This document shows positions 42,476-51,519 of a DNA stretch of 64,000 bases, one piece after another (position 1 is the first letter of the stretch; each line of letters begins with the position of its first letter). The notes beneath the pieces were generated by a model. The model was not told the DNA's origin. It ran no database searches and was given only the letters and a program-made list of their open reading frames with translations. The stretch lies in the NCBI RefSeq assembly GCF_030123405.1, contig NZ_CP126110.1, forward strand, positions 1,674,001 through 1,738,000, given 5' to 3'. The translations under genes were made by a program, and so were the position numbers. The DNA comes from Neobacillus sp. WH10 (GTDB lineage: Bacteria > Bacillota > Bacilli > Bacillales > Cytobacillaceae).

Positions 42476-43665
42476 GTTTTATAGAAAACCTTTCCATGGC
42501 ATTAAGTTCTCTTAAAGCACATAAGATGCGCAGTGTACTTACGATGCTTGGGATTATTATTGGGGTGGGAGCTGTCATTATCGTTGTGGCCATCGGGCAA
42601 GGGGGAGAAGCAATGTTGAAATCGCAGATTACCGGTCCGGGGAATACGATTGAAATGTTTTATCAGCCTTCAGATGAAGAAATTCGGGCGAACCCAAACG
42701 TCTATATGCAGGCTCCGTTTAAGCAAGAGGATATACGTGCTCTTGAACAAATACCGGAAATTAAGCGAGTTGTTGCCACAAGCACGAAAGTATCTTCATC
42801 CAGATTTCAAAAAAATTCAGTAGATGTGTCGACAACTGGTATTAATCAGCCTTACTTACAGTTAAATGAGTTAAAGGTCGCTAAGGGAAGAAGTTTCACT
42901 TCTGCTGATTTTCTTGGCGGAAGACGTGCTGGGCTAATTAGCAATAAATTGCAGGAAGAATTATTTAAAGAGGAAAACCCTGTCGGGAAAGTTATGATGA
43001 TTGCCAATCAGCCAATCGAAATCATTGGTGTCTTGGAAAAGCCGACCGGACTCCTTTCATTTGGTTCCATGGAGGTATATCTTCCGTTCCAAACATGGAG
43101 AAATATTTATGGCAGCAGTGATTTTACCCAGGTAACTCTACAAGTAGCGTCTGCCGAGCAGCTGCAAGCTGCTGGTAAAAAAGCGGCAAAGCTTTTAAAT
43201 AATATGCATAATACAGAAAAATCCTATCAGGTTATTAATATGGAAGAAATCGCCCAAGGAATAGGTCAGATTACAAAAATTATGACCTTGATTATCGGGA
43301 GTATTGCCGGTATCTCTTTATTTGTCGGAGGCATTGGGGTAATGAATATAATGCTGGTTTCGGTAACAGAAAGGACAAGAGAAATTGGAATCCGCATGGC
43401 ACTTGGAGCAACCCGTGGCCAGGTCTTGACGCAATTTCTCATTGAATCCATGACTCTAACTTTAATAGGCGGCATTCTGGGGATTTTTCTCGGATGGGGG
43501 GCATCCGCAGTAGTAAGCTTCTTTGCCGGCTGGCCATCCTTGGTTTCATGGCAAGTGGTATTAGGCGGTGTTTTATTCTCCATGGTTATTGGTGTTTTGT
43601 TCGGCTTACTTCCTGCGAACAAGGCTTCCAAGCTTGATCCGATTGAATCACTTCGATATGAATAG
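42472..43665 (+). CDS. yknZ: ABC transporter permease YknZ (MacB-type FtsX)
   Basis: 397 residues. One N-terminal membrane segment, a MacB periplasmic-core domain (about 45-240), and three C-terminal FtsX segments ending SLRYE. LMTIIGSIAGISLFVGGIGVMNIML-type sequences and TERTREIGIRMALGATRGQVLTQFL are diagnostic. It forms the exporter with the ATPase YknY; a terminator follows. Confidence 0.95.
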   Translation: MSFIENLSMALSSLKAHKMRSVLTMLGIIIGVGAVIIVVAIGQGGEAMLKSQITGPGNTIEMFYQPSDEEIRANPNVYMQAPFKQEDIRALEQIPEIKRVVATSTKVSSSRFQKNSVDVSTTGINQPYLQLNELKVAKGRSFTSADFLGGRRAGLISNKLQEELFKEENPVGKVMMIANQPIEIIGVLEKPTGLLSFGSMEVYLPFQTWRNIYGSSDFTQVTLQVASAEQLQAAGKKAAKLLNNMHNTEKSYQVINMEEIAQGIGQITKIMTLIIGSIAGISLFVGGIGVMNIMLVSVTERTREIGIRMALGATRGQVLTQFLIESMTLTLIGGILGIFLGWGASAVVSFFAGWPSLVSWQVVLGGVLFSMVIGVLFGLLPANKASKLDPIESLRYE

Positions 43666-43687
43666 TCGGTAAATATTGGTATGTTGT

Positions 43688-43717
43688 GAGGCGCATAATT
43701 TTTTGCGCCTCATTTTT
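43688..43717 (+). terminator. terminator of yknWXYZ
   Basis: GAGGCGCA (43688-43695) pairs with TGCGCCTC (43704-43711), then A and five Ts. Confidence 0.9.
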
Positions 43718-43844
43718 GAGCCTAAGAAAGTTATTTAAAGTTGGCAGAAGGCGAATAGTGTGATAGTATAATTTGTGGAATATTCAGTTAATTTTGTTTT
43801 GCTGACTGAACCTAAATAGTAGCATAGAAGGAGACGAGTCTAGT

Positions 43845-45014
43845 ATGGGAAAAGTGAGTGTAGAAAGTAAAGGTTATTTTGGAGAGTTTGGCGGCAGTTT
43901 TATTCCTGATGACTTACAGATTGTGATGAATAAGCTGGAGGAACAGTATTTTAAGTATAAAGATGACCCGGAATTTATAGATGAATTCAACTACTATCTT
44001 AAGGAATATATCGGGAGAGAAAGCCCGTTAACGTTTGCTGAAAATTTAACGAAACAAATTGGCGGAGCGAAAATTTATCTGAAAAGAGAGGATTTAAACC
44101 ATACCGGTGCGCACAAAATTAATAATGCGATTGGGCAAATTTTATTAGCTAAAAGAATGGGAGCGAAGCGGATCATCGCAGAAACGGGAGCTGGTCAGCA
44201 TGGTGTCGCCACAGCGACAGCTTGTGCCATGTTTGGGATGGAATGTATTATATACATGGGTAAACTAGACACCGAGCGCCAAGCACTTAACGTTTTTCGA
44301 ATGGAATTATTAGGCGCAAAAGTTGTTCTTGTTGAAAAAGGGCAGGGGCGCCTAAAGGATGCTGTTGATGAGGCTTTGGGCGACCTGGTGCAAAATTATA
44401 AAGATACTTTTTATTTATTAGGTTCAGCTGTGGGGCCGCACCCGTATCCTACATTGGTCAAACATTTCCAGTCGATTATTAGTGTAGAATCGAAGCGTCA
44501 GGTCCTTGAAAAAGAAGGAAAACTACCAACTGCCTTGATTGCCTGTGCAGGAGGAGGCAGTAATGCGATTGGGGCATTTGCCCATTATATTGATGAACCA
44601 AATGTTCGCTTAATTGGAGTTGAACCAGCAGAGGCACCAACCTTAACTGAAGGGGTTCCAGCTGTCATCCATGGTTTTAAATGTTTAACACTGCTGGATG
44701 AAAAAGGCGAACCGAAGCCAACATATTCCATCGCTGCAGGGTTGGATTATCCAGGTGTGGGGCCAGAACACAGTTATTTGAAAACCAGCGGCAGAGCCGA
44801 ATATGTGACAATCACTGGACAAGAGTCATTGGCTGCATTTCAATTGCTCAGTAAAACAGAAGGTATTATTCCGGCATTGGAAAGTTCCCATGCAATTGCC
44901 TATGCAATTAAGCTGGCAAAGAAATTGCCTGCTGAGGATGTCCTGATTGTAAACCTTTCGGGCCGCGGTGATAAAGATGTCGAGCAAGTTTTTAATATGC
45001 TAAAAAATAATTGA
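43845..45014 (+). CDS. trpB: solitary tryptophan synthase beta chain
   Basis: 389 residues. PLP lysine K91 in GAHKINNAIGQ, catalytic E113 in AETGAGQHG, and phosphate loop CAGGGSNAIG. The key residues match the TrpB1 type, but it stands alone with no trpA, trpC or trpD nearby, and the N-terminus reads FGGSFIPDDLQ rather than the usual FGGxYVPExL. RBS AAGGAGACGAG. It may make tryptophan from free indole, act as a serine deaminase-like side enzyme, or pair with a distant TrpA. Confidence 0.9.
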   Translation: MGKVSVESKGYFGEFGGSFIPDDLQIVMNKLEEQYFKYKDDPEFIDEFNYYLKEYIGRESPLTFAENLTKQIGGAKIYLKREDLNHTGAHKINNAIGQILLAKRMGAKRIIAETGAGQHGVATATACAMFGMECIIYMGKLDTERQALNVFRMELLGAKVVLVEKGQGRLKDAVDEALGDLVQNYKDTFYLLGSAVGPHPYPTLVKHFQSIISVESKRQVLEKEGKLPTALIACAGGGSNAIGAFAHYIDEPNVRLIGVEPAEAPTLTEGVPAVIHGFKCLTLLDEKGEPKPTYSIAAGLDYPGVGPEHSYLKTSGRAEYVTITGQESLAAFQLLSKTEGIIPALESSHAIAYAIKLAKKLPAEDVLIVNLSGRGDKDVEQVFNMLKNN

Positions 45015-45184
45015 GACAGTGAAGGGCGAGCGATTAAACAACACACACTTCTTATATTTAATCTGCATTTGAATCAATAAAAAATTTGATGGCAGGTATT
45101 TCGAAGATTTAGCTTTCAGTGACCGACAGGTCTCATATTCAAAAACCTTTGGAACAACAAGCAGTTAGGAGAGCTAACTAACCT
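45015..45184. other. intergenic region after trpB
   Basis: No gene or known riboswitch motif. A small hairpin GTTAGgagagCTAAC near 45166 precedes the terminator. Confidence 0.35.
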
Positions 45185-45227
45185 ACCGCTAGTGACAAAA
45201 ATGTATTTGTTACTAGCGGTTTTTTTA
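45185..45227 (+). terminator. intrinsic terminator after trpB
   Basis: ACCGCTAGTGACAAA pairs with TTTGTTACTAGCGGT (45206-45220), followed by seven Ts. Confidence 0.9.
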
Positions 45228-45319
45228 TATTTCAATGGTGCTGAAGTGAATTTTTTATGAGATAACGGAATATATTTAACCATACTTCGTGACTGGATTT
45301 TGAATAAAAGGGGAGTCAT

Positions 45320-45940
45320 ATGTATTGGACAAGGGTTAGATTTTACAGTAACTTTAGCAGAGCAGTAGATATGTCTTTTATTAAGCGGAGTTGCTTTATT
45401 TTTTGCGGAGCATTGCTAGTCGCTATATCCTTACAATTATTTTTGGTGAAAAATTATGTGATTGACGGTGGCATCATTGGAATTAGTATTATACTCTCAC
45501 ATATCACACATCAGGAAGTAGGTTTATTTTTATTACTATTGAATACACCTTTTTTCATTCTTGCTTATTCTTTCCTTGGAAGACGGTTTCTCATGCTTAG
45601 CCTTTTTGCAAACCTTGTTCTGTCAATGGGAACGTTTCTGCTTGAACCGATTCCAGTCATAACCAATAACCCGATTTTAGTGATAATCCTTGGGGGATTC
45701 TGTTTAGGTTTGGGTGTTGGGATCACGATTCGGTTTGGAGCCTGTTTGGATGGGACCGAAGTGTTGGCCATCTTGTTTAGTAAACGGTCCCCTTTTTCTA
45801 TTGGACAATATGTTCTATTATTTAATTTATTCATTTTCGGGTGTTCGATTTTCATATTTGGTTTATACGAAGCAATCTACTCATTAGCAACCTTTTTCGT
45901 AGCGTATAAGACTATTGATTTTTCTATACAGGTTCACTAA
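45320..45940 (+). CDS. YitT-family membrane protein lacking the C-terminal domain
   Basis: 206 residues and five to six membrane segments, with YVIDGGIIGISIIL and GGFCLGLGVGITIRFGACLDGTEVLAI, both typical of the YitT (DUF161) domain. Family members normally run to about 280 residues with a cytosolic DUF2179 domain after YKTIDFV; here the frame stops at YKTIDFSIQVH. No continuation of DUF2179 is seen in any frame downstream. It may be a shortened but working form. RBS GGGGAG. Confidence 0.85.
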   Translation: MYWTRVRFYSNFSRAVDMSFIKRSCFIFCGALLVAISLQLFLVKNYVIDGGIIGISIILSHITHQEVGLFLLLLNTPFFILAYSFLGRRFLMLSLFANLVLSMGTFLLEPIPVITNNPILVIILGGFCLGLGVGITIRFGACLDGTEVLAILFSKRSPFSIGQYVLLFNLFIFGCSIFIFGLYEAIYSLATFFVAYKTIDFSIQVH

Positions 45941-45992
45941 TTATATTTATAAATGTGTGGGCAATAGGGAGGAGGAAGGGGAGGTTCTCCCC

Positions 45993-46766
45993 TTAGGATT
46001 TGTGTTTATTTAAAAAGTTGCGGAGTACTTTGTTAAAGGCATCTTTAGCCTCGAGTTTAGCAATGTGGCCAGTATTCCTGAAGATGACAAACTCCGAATG
46101 GGGAATTTGTTTATGCATTAATAATTGAACCCAAACAGGGATAACAGAATCATATTGTCCGCCAATGATTAAGGTAGGAACATTAATTTTAGGAAGTAAA
46201 CGTAGGTTATTTACTTTAAGGCAGTCCTCCATTGCCTTGAAATAGAATTCACTATTCGGCTTATAAAACTGATAAAAGCTTTCGGTATTTTCTTTTGTCC
46301 AAGAGTAAAGGCAAACCTTTGCCGCCGTTTCTCTTAGAACATCAGGGGATTTATTTTCGGCATGTGCCTTGCGAGATTTTAAAAACAATTTCCCTAGTTG
46401 TTTTGGAGCATAATGTAAAGTACTGACAAGCATTAATGATCGGCATATTTCGGGAGCTTGGCGATAAATTTCTTGTGCCACCATTCCACCCATCGACAAG
46501 CCGCAAATATGTGCACTACTAATTCCAAGCCCTTTTAATAGAGAAATGACATCGTGAGCAAAGTTTTTAATTGAGATCTCACCTGGTGATTGATACTCAC
46601 CATGTCCACGTAAATCAGGAATAATTAAGTCAAACTGATCAGCGAATTCAAACTGATTTGCCCAGCCCTCTTTTACTTCTCCAAGACCATGGATAAAAAC
46701 TAATGGATCCCCCAGGCCAAACCGCAAATAAGGAATACCGGAGCAAACGGTGAAAATTTCTCCCAA
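45993..46766 (-). CDS. alpha/beta hydrolase
   Basis: 257 residues. Oxyanion region LVFIHGLGEVKEGW, nucleophile Ser in CGLSMGGMVAQEIY, Asp in IGGQYDSVIPV, and His in FRNTGHIAKLEA. Cytosolic, no signal peptide. RBS GGAGGAAT before ATG 46766. Similar to BioH/esterase-type hydrolases. Monocistronic; substrate unknown. Confidence 0.9.
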   Translation of the reverse strand: MGEIFTVCSGIPYLRFGLGDPLVFIHGLGEVKEGWANQFEFADQFDLIIPDLRGHGEYQSPGEISIKNFAHDVISLLKGLGISSAHICGLSMGGMVAQEIYRQAPEICRSLMLVSTLHYAPKQLGKLFLKSRKAHAENKSPDVLRETAAKVCLYSWTKENTESFYQFYKPNSEFYFKAMEDCLKVNNLRLLPKINVPTLIIGGQYDSVIPVWVQLLMHKQIPHSEFVIFRNTGHIAKLEAKDAFNKVLRNFLNKHKS

Positions 46767-46880
46767 TTTTGATTCCTCCTATTGTCTTATATACTATGTT
46801 GCAAATATGTGTAGTGTGTAGTCATCTATTAATTTCTAACTAAACTATTATATAGTAGCACCAAGATATTTATTCCCTAA

Positions 46881-46899
46881 TATATGTAAGTTACATATA
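46881..46899. promoter_or_regulatory. perfect 19-bp palindrome
   Basis: TATATGTAA-g-TTACATATA. It is an operator candidate in the 377-base gap between the hydrolase and des. Confidence 0.5.
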
Positions 46900-46928
46900 C
46901 AATTTAAGCAAACGGCAGGGGGATTCAC

Positions 46929-47027
46929 TTGGAAAAAAATTTTTATATAAAAAAATTCAAGGTGCTTATTCTAAACATTCTTATAAAAAACTTAAGGAAA
47001 AAGGATTTTGTTAGTACCTGGTATTAA
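46929..47027 (+). CDS. possible small basic peptide (32 residues)
   Basis: A TTG codon 7 bases after AGGGGG opens a frame of 32 residues (MEKNFYIKKFKVLILNILIK...) to TAA. It is very Lys-rich and amphipathic. It lies upstream of the des operator. A chance frame is quite possible. Confidence 0.25.
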   Translation: MEKNFYIKKFKVLILNILIKNLRKKDFVSTWY

Positions 47028-47040
47028 TTTTTAGTGCTAA

Positions 47041-47071
47041 ACATGACATTTATCATGGTTTGTACATGACA
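47041..47071 (+). promoter_or_regulatory. probable DesR-binding region of des
   Basis: A direct repeat ACATGACA at 47041-47048 and 47064-47071, with a dyad CATGA...TCATG at 47042-47057, lies about 75 bases upstream of the desaturase start. In Bacillus subtilis phosphorylated DesR binds two adjacent boxes at this position. Confidence 0.5.
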
Positions 47072-47143
47072 CGTATTACTTTTTTGCATTTCTTTCTTTC
47101 TCTATACTTTGAGATAACAAAGAAGAGGAAGGGAATTTAAACT

Positions 47144-48175
47144 ATGACGAACGAAAGACAAAAAAGTTTGCGTAAGCAAGTTGCTCCATTTGAAAAGTCA
47201 AATACAAAAGCCAGTGTATGGCAGGTTATTAATACAATCGTACCTTTTATTTTATTATGGTTTCTTGCCTACAAAAGTCTGTCAATTTCATATTTTCTTA
47301 CCTTGGCGATTGCAGTAGTTGCCGCAGGATTTATGGTGCGTACATTTATCATTTTCCATGATTGCTGTCACCATTCCTTCTTTAAAAATCGGAAAGCAAA
47401 TAAGATCCTTGGAACCATAACTGGAATTTTAACGGTATTTCCATATAGTCAATGGGCACATGACCATTCCGTCCATCACGCGACAAGCAGTAACCTCGAT
47501 AAGCGCGGGACCGGAGATATTTGGATGCTTACGGTTGATGAATATTCGTCTGCATCATTTTGGGCTCGTTTAGGGTATCGCTTGTATCGTAATCCATTTG
47601 TTATGTTTATTTTAGGTCCTATTTATGTATTCGTTATCAAAAATCGCTTTAACAGAAAAGGCGCGAGGCTTAAGGAACGCCTCAATACCTATTTAACCAA
47701 TGTTTCATTAATTTCATTGACAGGTTTACTTTGCTGGTCAATTGGCTGGGAATCATTCCTATTGGTAGAGGGTCCAATCTTCTTAATTGCAGGCTCTGCT
47801 GGGATCTGGCTCTTTTATGTGCAGCATACTTTTGAGGATTCTTATTTTGAAGAAGATAAGGATTGGGAATATGTGAAGGCAGCGGTAGAAGGAAGTTCAT
47901 ACTATAAACTGCCGAAAGTTCTACAATGGTTGACTGGTAATATTGGCTATCACCATGTTCACCATTTAAGCCCAAGAGTTCCAAATTATAAGCTTGAAGA
48001 AGCACATAATAATACACCTCCATTGCAAAATGTACCGACCATTACTTTAGGTACAAGCTTTAGTTCGTTGAAATTCCATCTATGGGATGAAGAAAGCAAA
48101 AAGTTTGTTCGGTTTAAAGATGTAAGAATTTTAGCTAAAATGGAGAATGTAATAGGAAAAATGAAAGCGGAGTAA
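47144..48175 (+). CDS. des: acyl-lipid desaturase Des
   Basis: 343 residues with membrane segments and the three histidine boxes HDCCHH, HDHSVHHA and HHVHHL. It introduces a double bond into membrane-lipid acyl chains at low temperature. RBS AGGAAGGG. It is followed by desK and desR as in Bacillus subtilis, where the pair senses membrane order and controls this gene. Confidence 0.96.
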   Translation: MTNERQKSLRKQVAPFEKSNTKASVWQVINTIVPFILLWFLAYKSLSISYFLTLAIAVVAAGFMVRTFIIFHDCCHHSFFKNRKANKILGTITGILTVFPYSQWAHDHSVHHATSSNLDKRGTGDIWMLTVDEYSSASFWARLGYRLYRNPFVMFILGPIYVFVIKNRFNRKGARLKERLNTYLTNVSLISLTGLLCWSIGWESFLLVEGPIFLIAGSAGIWLFYVQHTFEDSYFEEDKDWEYVKAAVEGSSYYKLPKVLQWLTGNIGYHHVHHLSPRVPNYKLEEAHNNTPPLQNVPTITLGTSFSSLKFHLWDEESKKFVRFKDVRILAKMENVIGKMKAE

Positions 48176-48223
48176 GGTAAAATAGAAGAGTAAAGTAGTT
48201 TATTCGAAAATGAGGTTTCGTTC

Positions 48224-49360
48224 ATGATTAAAAGGTATTTTACATTCCAAAAAAATAATGGTATTGCACCATATATTTGGACAATTCTTTGCATACTACC
48301 TTTTTACTTTATCTTCCAATCACCTTCCACTATTGAAATTGTTGTGGGGATATTACTTACCTTGGTGTTCTTTATCCTCTACCGGATTGCATTTATCTCA
48401 AAAGGCTGGCCAGTGTATCTTTGGACATTGATCCTAATTGGAATCTCAATCACAGCGTCCAGCCTTTTCAGTTATGTTTATTTCGCCTTTTTCTTAGCCT
48501 ATTTTATTGGAAATATTAAAGACCGTATTCCCTTTTTTACCTTGTATTTTATTCATTTAATTAGTACCTCTGTATCAATCAACTATAACATTGTTATGCA
48601 TGAGAAATTATTTTTACAACAGCTGCCCTTTGTCATCATTGTTTGGATCAGTGTCATCCTTCTTCCATTTAGCATTCATAATCGGAACGAGCGGGGACAG
48701 CTAGAAGAAAAGCTGGAGGATGCAAACAAAAGGATTTCAGAGCTAGTCAAAATTGAGGAGCGGAATAGAATTGCTCGTGACCTTCATGATACACTTGGGC
48801 AAAAGCTTTCATTGATTGGTTTGAAGTCAGATTTGGCACGGAGATTGATTGTGAAGGATCCAGAACAGGCACGGCAGGAATTAAAAGATGTTCAGCAAAC
48901 AGCACGGACGGCCTTAAGTGAAGTTAGAAAAATGGTCTCTTCGATGCGCGGTATCCGCTTAAAAGATGAAATTCTTCGGGTTAAACAAATGATTAAAGCG
49001 GCACAAATTAATTTTGTTAGTAAAGGTGACTTCACCTTGGCAAATGTTTCACTGTTAACTGAGAATATTTTAAGCATGTGTCTGAAAGAGGCTGTAAACA
49101 ATGTAGTGAAACATAGTGAAGCTAAAACTTGTTTCATTTCGATCGAGCAATCGTGGAAGGAAACAGTTTTGACGATTCGTGATGACGGTGTTTTTAAGGG
49201 TCAAACAGGTATCTTAGCAGAGGGTCATGGATTGATTGGCATGAAAGAACGGCTGGAATTTATTAATGGCAGTCTTGAACTCTTGACAAAAGATGGAACA
49301 ACTTTAATGATAAGAGTACCTAATGATGTCAAACCTTTGGATGAGGAGGACAAAAAATGA
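48224..49360 (+). CDS. desK: membrane-fluidity sensor kinase DesK
   Basis: 378 residues. About five N-terminal membrane segments act as the thermosensor, followed by a HisKA_3 domain with phospho-acceptor H188 in IARDLHDTLGQ and a HATPase domain (CLKEAVNNVVKHSEA, GHGLIGMKERL). H188 is the same number as in Bacillus subtilis DesK. RBS GAGGT. Overlaps desR by ATGA. Confidence 0.96.
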   Translation: MIKRYFTFQKNNGIAPYIWTILCILPFYFIFQSPSTIEIVVGILLTLVFFILYRIAFISKGWPVYLWTLILIGISITASSLFSYVYFAFFLAYFIGNIKDRIPFFTLYFIHLISTSVSINYNIVMHEKLFLQQLPFVIIVWISVILLPFSIHNRNERGQLEEKLEDANKRISELVKIEERNRIARDLHDTLGQKLSLIGLKSDLARRLIVKDPEQARQELKDVQQTARTALSEVRKMVSSMRGIRLKDEILRVKQMIKAAQINFVSKGDFTLANVSLLTENILSMCLKEAVNNVVKHSEAKTCFISIEQSWKETVLTIRDDGVFKGQTGILAEGHGLIGMKERLEFINGSLELLTKDGTTLMIRVPNDVKPLDEEDKK

Positions 49361-49956
49361 TTAGAATCGTTATTGCTGAAGACCAGCAAATGCTTTTAGG
49401 AGCCTTTGGTTCGCTGCTTAATTTAGAAGATGATATGGAAGTAGTCGGGAAGGCCTCAAATGGAGAAGAGGCCGTAGCACTAGTAAAGAAATTTCAGCCT
49501 GATATCTGCATTATGGATATTGAAATGCCCGGAAAAAGCGGCCTTGAGGCAGCCGAAGAGCTTAAAGGTCTTGGCTGTAAAGTAATCATTTTAACAACTT
49601 TCGCCCGAACAGGTTATTTTCAGCGTGCGGTAAAGGCTGGTGTGAGCGGGTATTTGTTGAAGGATAGTCCAAGTGAAGAGCTGGCGAGTTCCATTAGAAG
49701 CGTGATGGCTGGAAGACGAATTTATGCCCCAGAATTAATGGATGATGTGTACGGTGAAGAAAATCCGCTAACCGACCGGGAAAAAGAAGTTCTAGAGCTT
49801 GTTGCGGACGGAAAGAACACGAAAGAAATTGCCGAAGAGCTCAGCATCAAAACTGGGACAGTCCGGAACTACATTTCCATTATTTTAGACAAACTCGAAG
49901 TTAAAAACCGGATCGAAGCTATTACACAATCAAAAGAAAAGGGATGGTTTAAATAA
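49357..49956 (+). CDS. desR: response regulator DesR (NarL family)
   Basis: 199 residues. Receiver domain with D54 in ICIMDIEMPG and K in LLKDSPSEE, then a LuxR-type helix-turn-helix (LTDREKEVLELVADGKNTKEIAEEL). Activates des when DesK phosphorylates it. The stop codon lies inside the terminator stem. Confidence 0.96.
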   Translation: MIRIVIAEDQQMLLGAFGSLLNLEDDMEVVGKASNGEEAVALVKKFQPDICIMDIEMPGKSGLEAAEELKGLGCKVIILTTFARTGYFQRAVKAGVSGYLLKDSPSEELASSIRSVMAGRRIYAPELMDDVYGEENPLTDREKEVLELVADGKNTKEIAEELSIKTGTVRNYISIILDKLEVKNRIEAITQSKEKGWFK

Positions 49957-50001
49957 GGAGATTATATACGGTGACAGGTACCGTATATAATCTCCTTATT
50001 T
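49951..50001 (+). terminator. long palindromic terminator of des-desK-desR
   Basis: A perfect stem of about 22 bp (from AAATAAGGAGATTATATACG) closes on a 7-base loop and is followed by T-rich sequence. The stem begins within the last codons of desR. Confidence 0.85.
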
Positions 50002-50057
50002 ATTTTACAAGCGTAAAACAGATTTATTTTTCTGGAAATTATACACATACAGGCTAA

Positions 50058-50330
50058 TTATTTATTTTGGTGCCATTATTTTTTGTTGTTTCAAGTGTTG
50101 GGGTAGTTAATACATCAGGATTTTCGCTTGCCATGTAAAAGCAAGGCAAAAATGCAGGCAGTGCCTCAGCTCTCTTAGGGGTTTTATCGCTTGCCATGGG
50201 CGCACTCGTAGCTCCGCTAGTTGGTATAGGAGGAGAAGATACTACTATACAAATGGGAATTGATATTTTATGTGCTGGGGCTGGAGCGGTTTTTTTCTAT
50301 ATTTTTCTTGTTCCAAGAAATAAATTTTAA
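50058..50330 (+). pseudogene. C-terminal fragment of an MFS (Bcr/CflA-type) drug transporter
   Basis: In one frame, about 90 codons read as the last two or three membrane segments of a Bcr/CflA transporter, including NAGSASALLGVLSLAMGALV, and end at TAA 50328. The frame is broken by TAA at 50136-50138, where a Gln codon is expected (AM*KQGKNAG). The first three quarters of the gene are missing and no start is present. Confidence 0.8.
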
Positions 50331-50349
50331 ACGGCAAAAAATATCATTA

Positions 50350-51195
50350 TTAATCGGCTGCCGTTTGAAATTTTCCTAAAAAACTTTTGATATATTCATA
50401 CACTTCGATTGGACGTTCTTCTGGAAGAGCATGGCCAGTTTCTTTTAAAACGATTAGTTCAGAGTTGGTTAAATCTCTGTTCAGTTGCTCTCCTATTTTA
50501 AGTGGCATCGACTTATCATGATCACCCCAAATTAATAAGCACGGGGTTTTGATTTGCTTAAGAACTTCGACAGGAAGGTCTCCCTCGCGGTCACGAATCA
50601 TTCTTGTAAGTGCCACGAAAATTTCATCTTCTAAAAAGGGCTGCAAGTAACCGTTAATCATTTCTTCATTAATAATGGAGTGATTGTAAAGTGCATCTTG
50701 AAGATTTTTCTTCACTCCTGTTCGAGCAAACCAATATTTCACGAATTTATGGAAATATGGAATATAGCTGGAAATGATTAATGGGAATTTAGAGCGTTTC
50801 AAATAGGCTGAGCTGCACAGTAGAATAGCTTTGTCGGCAAGCTCTGGCATCATGTGCAGAATATTAAGAACGATTTGTCCACCCATAGAATGTCCTATAA
50901 AGGTCATATTTTTTAAACCTAAAGATTCAGTCAGTTTGATAACGGTGTACGCGAGGTTTTTATAGGAATATACATATTGATTGCATTTTGCACTTTTTCC
51001 AAATGGGGGAAGATCAACTGATAGTACTTGATATTCCTTTTTCAATAGTGAAGTTAAATGGCGAAAGGTGAAGGTGGAAGAAAGAAAACCATGTAATAAA
51101 ACAAACGTTTTTTCCGATGTTTGATGTGGATAAAATTCATAATAAACATTAATGTTATTTATTGCCTGATAGCCGGTGTATACAGCCTGTTCCAT
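50350..51195 (-). CDS. alpha/beta hydrolase
   Basis: 281 residues. FVLLHGFLSSTFTFRHL, nucleophile Ser in FIGHSMGGQIVLNIL, Asp in IWGDHDKSMP and His in KETGHALPEERP. No signal peptide. RBS TAGGAGGA before ATG 51195. It belongs to the lipase/epoxide hydrolase-like group; substrate unknown. Confidence 0.9.
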   Translation of the reverse strand: MEQAVYTGYQAINNINVYYEFYPHQTSEKTFVLLHGFLSSTFTFRHLTSLLKKEYQVLSVDLPPFGKSAKCNQYVYSYKNLAYTVIKLTESLGLKNMTFIGHSMGGQIVLNILHMMPELADKAILLCSSAYLKRSKFPLIISSYIPYFHKFVKYWFARTGVKKNLQDALYNHSIINEEMINGYLQPFLEDEIFVALTRMIRDREGDLPVEVLKQIKTPCLLIWGDHDKSMPLKIGEQLNRDLTNSELIVLKETGHALPEERPIEVYEYIKSFLGKFQTAAD

Positions 51196-51403
51196 ACACT
51201 CTTCCTCCTAATCCTATAAATTAATAGTTGAAATTAATATTCCCTAATTTTCAATCCATACACGAAAAAATATATTGATGAGAGACCAATGGATAAGAAG
51301 GTATTGATTTGTTAATTTTTTGAAAATTAGTACAATGGACTGCGAATCTGATAATATAAAATTAAATTGTTATTTGGTGAAATGTCCACCGAAGGAGGAC
51401 AAA

Positions 51404-51454
51404 ATGAGCCAAACACATTTTTCTAATTTCCAAAATTTTTTTTGGATTTTATAA
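51404..51454 (+). CDS. possible 16-residue leader peptide
   Basis: ATG 51404 follows the very strong RBS AAGGAGGAC and reads MSQTHFSNFQNFFWIL then TAA. It lies 65 bases before the IDEAL-domain gene. It may be a short leader ORF or the relic of an earlier longer start. Confidence 0.35.
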   Translation: MSQTHFSNFQNFFWIL

Positions 51455-51519
51455 ATTAAATGTTTGAATTTTTAGAAAACTACCTGTATAATAAAAAAAA
51501 GCTTAAGGAGTTGATTTCC

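Noticed and set aside
45015..45319. T-box or other riboswitch near trpB
   Set aside because: No conserved T-box bulge sequence; the only clear structure is an ordinary terminator downstream of the gene.
45976..45994. AAGGGGAG-gtt-CTCCCCTT hairpin after the YitT gene
   Set aside because: No T tail on either strand. It overlaps the end of the convergent hydrolase gene; not enough to call a terminator.
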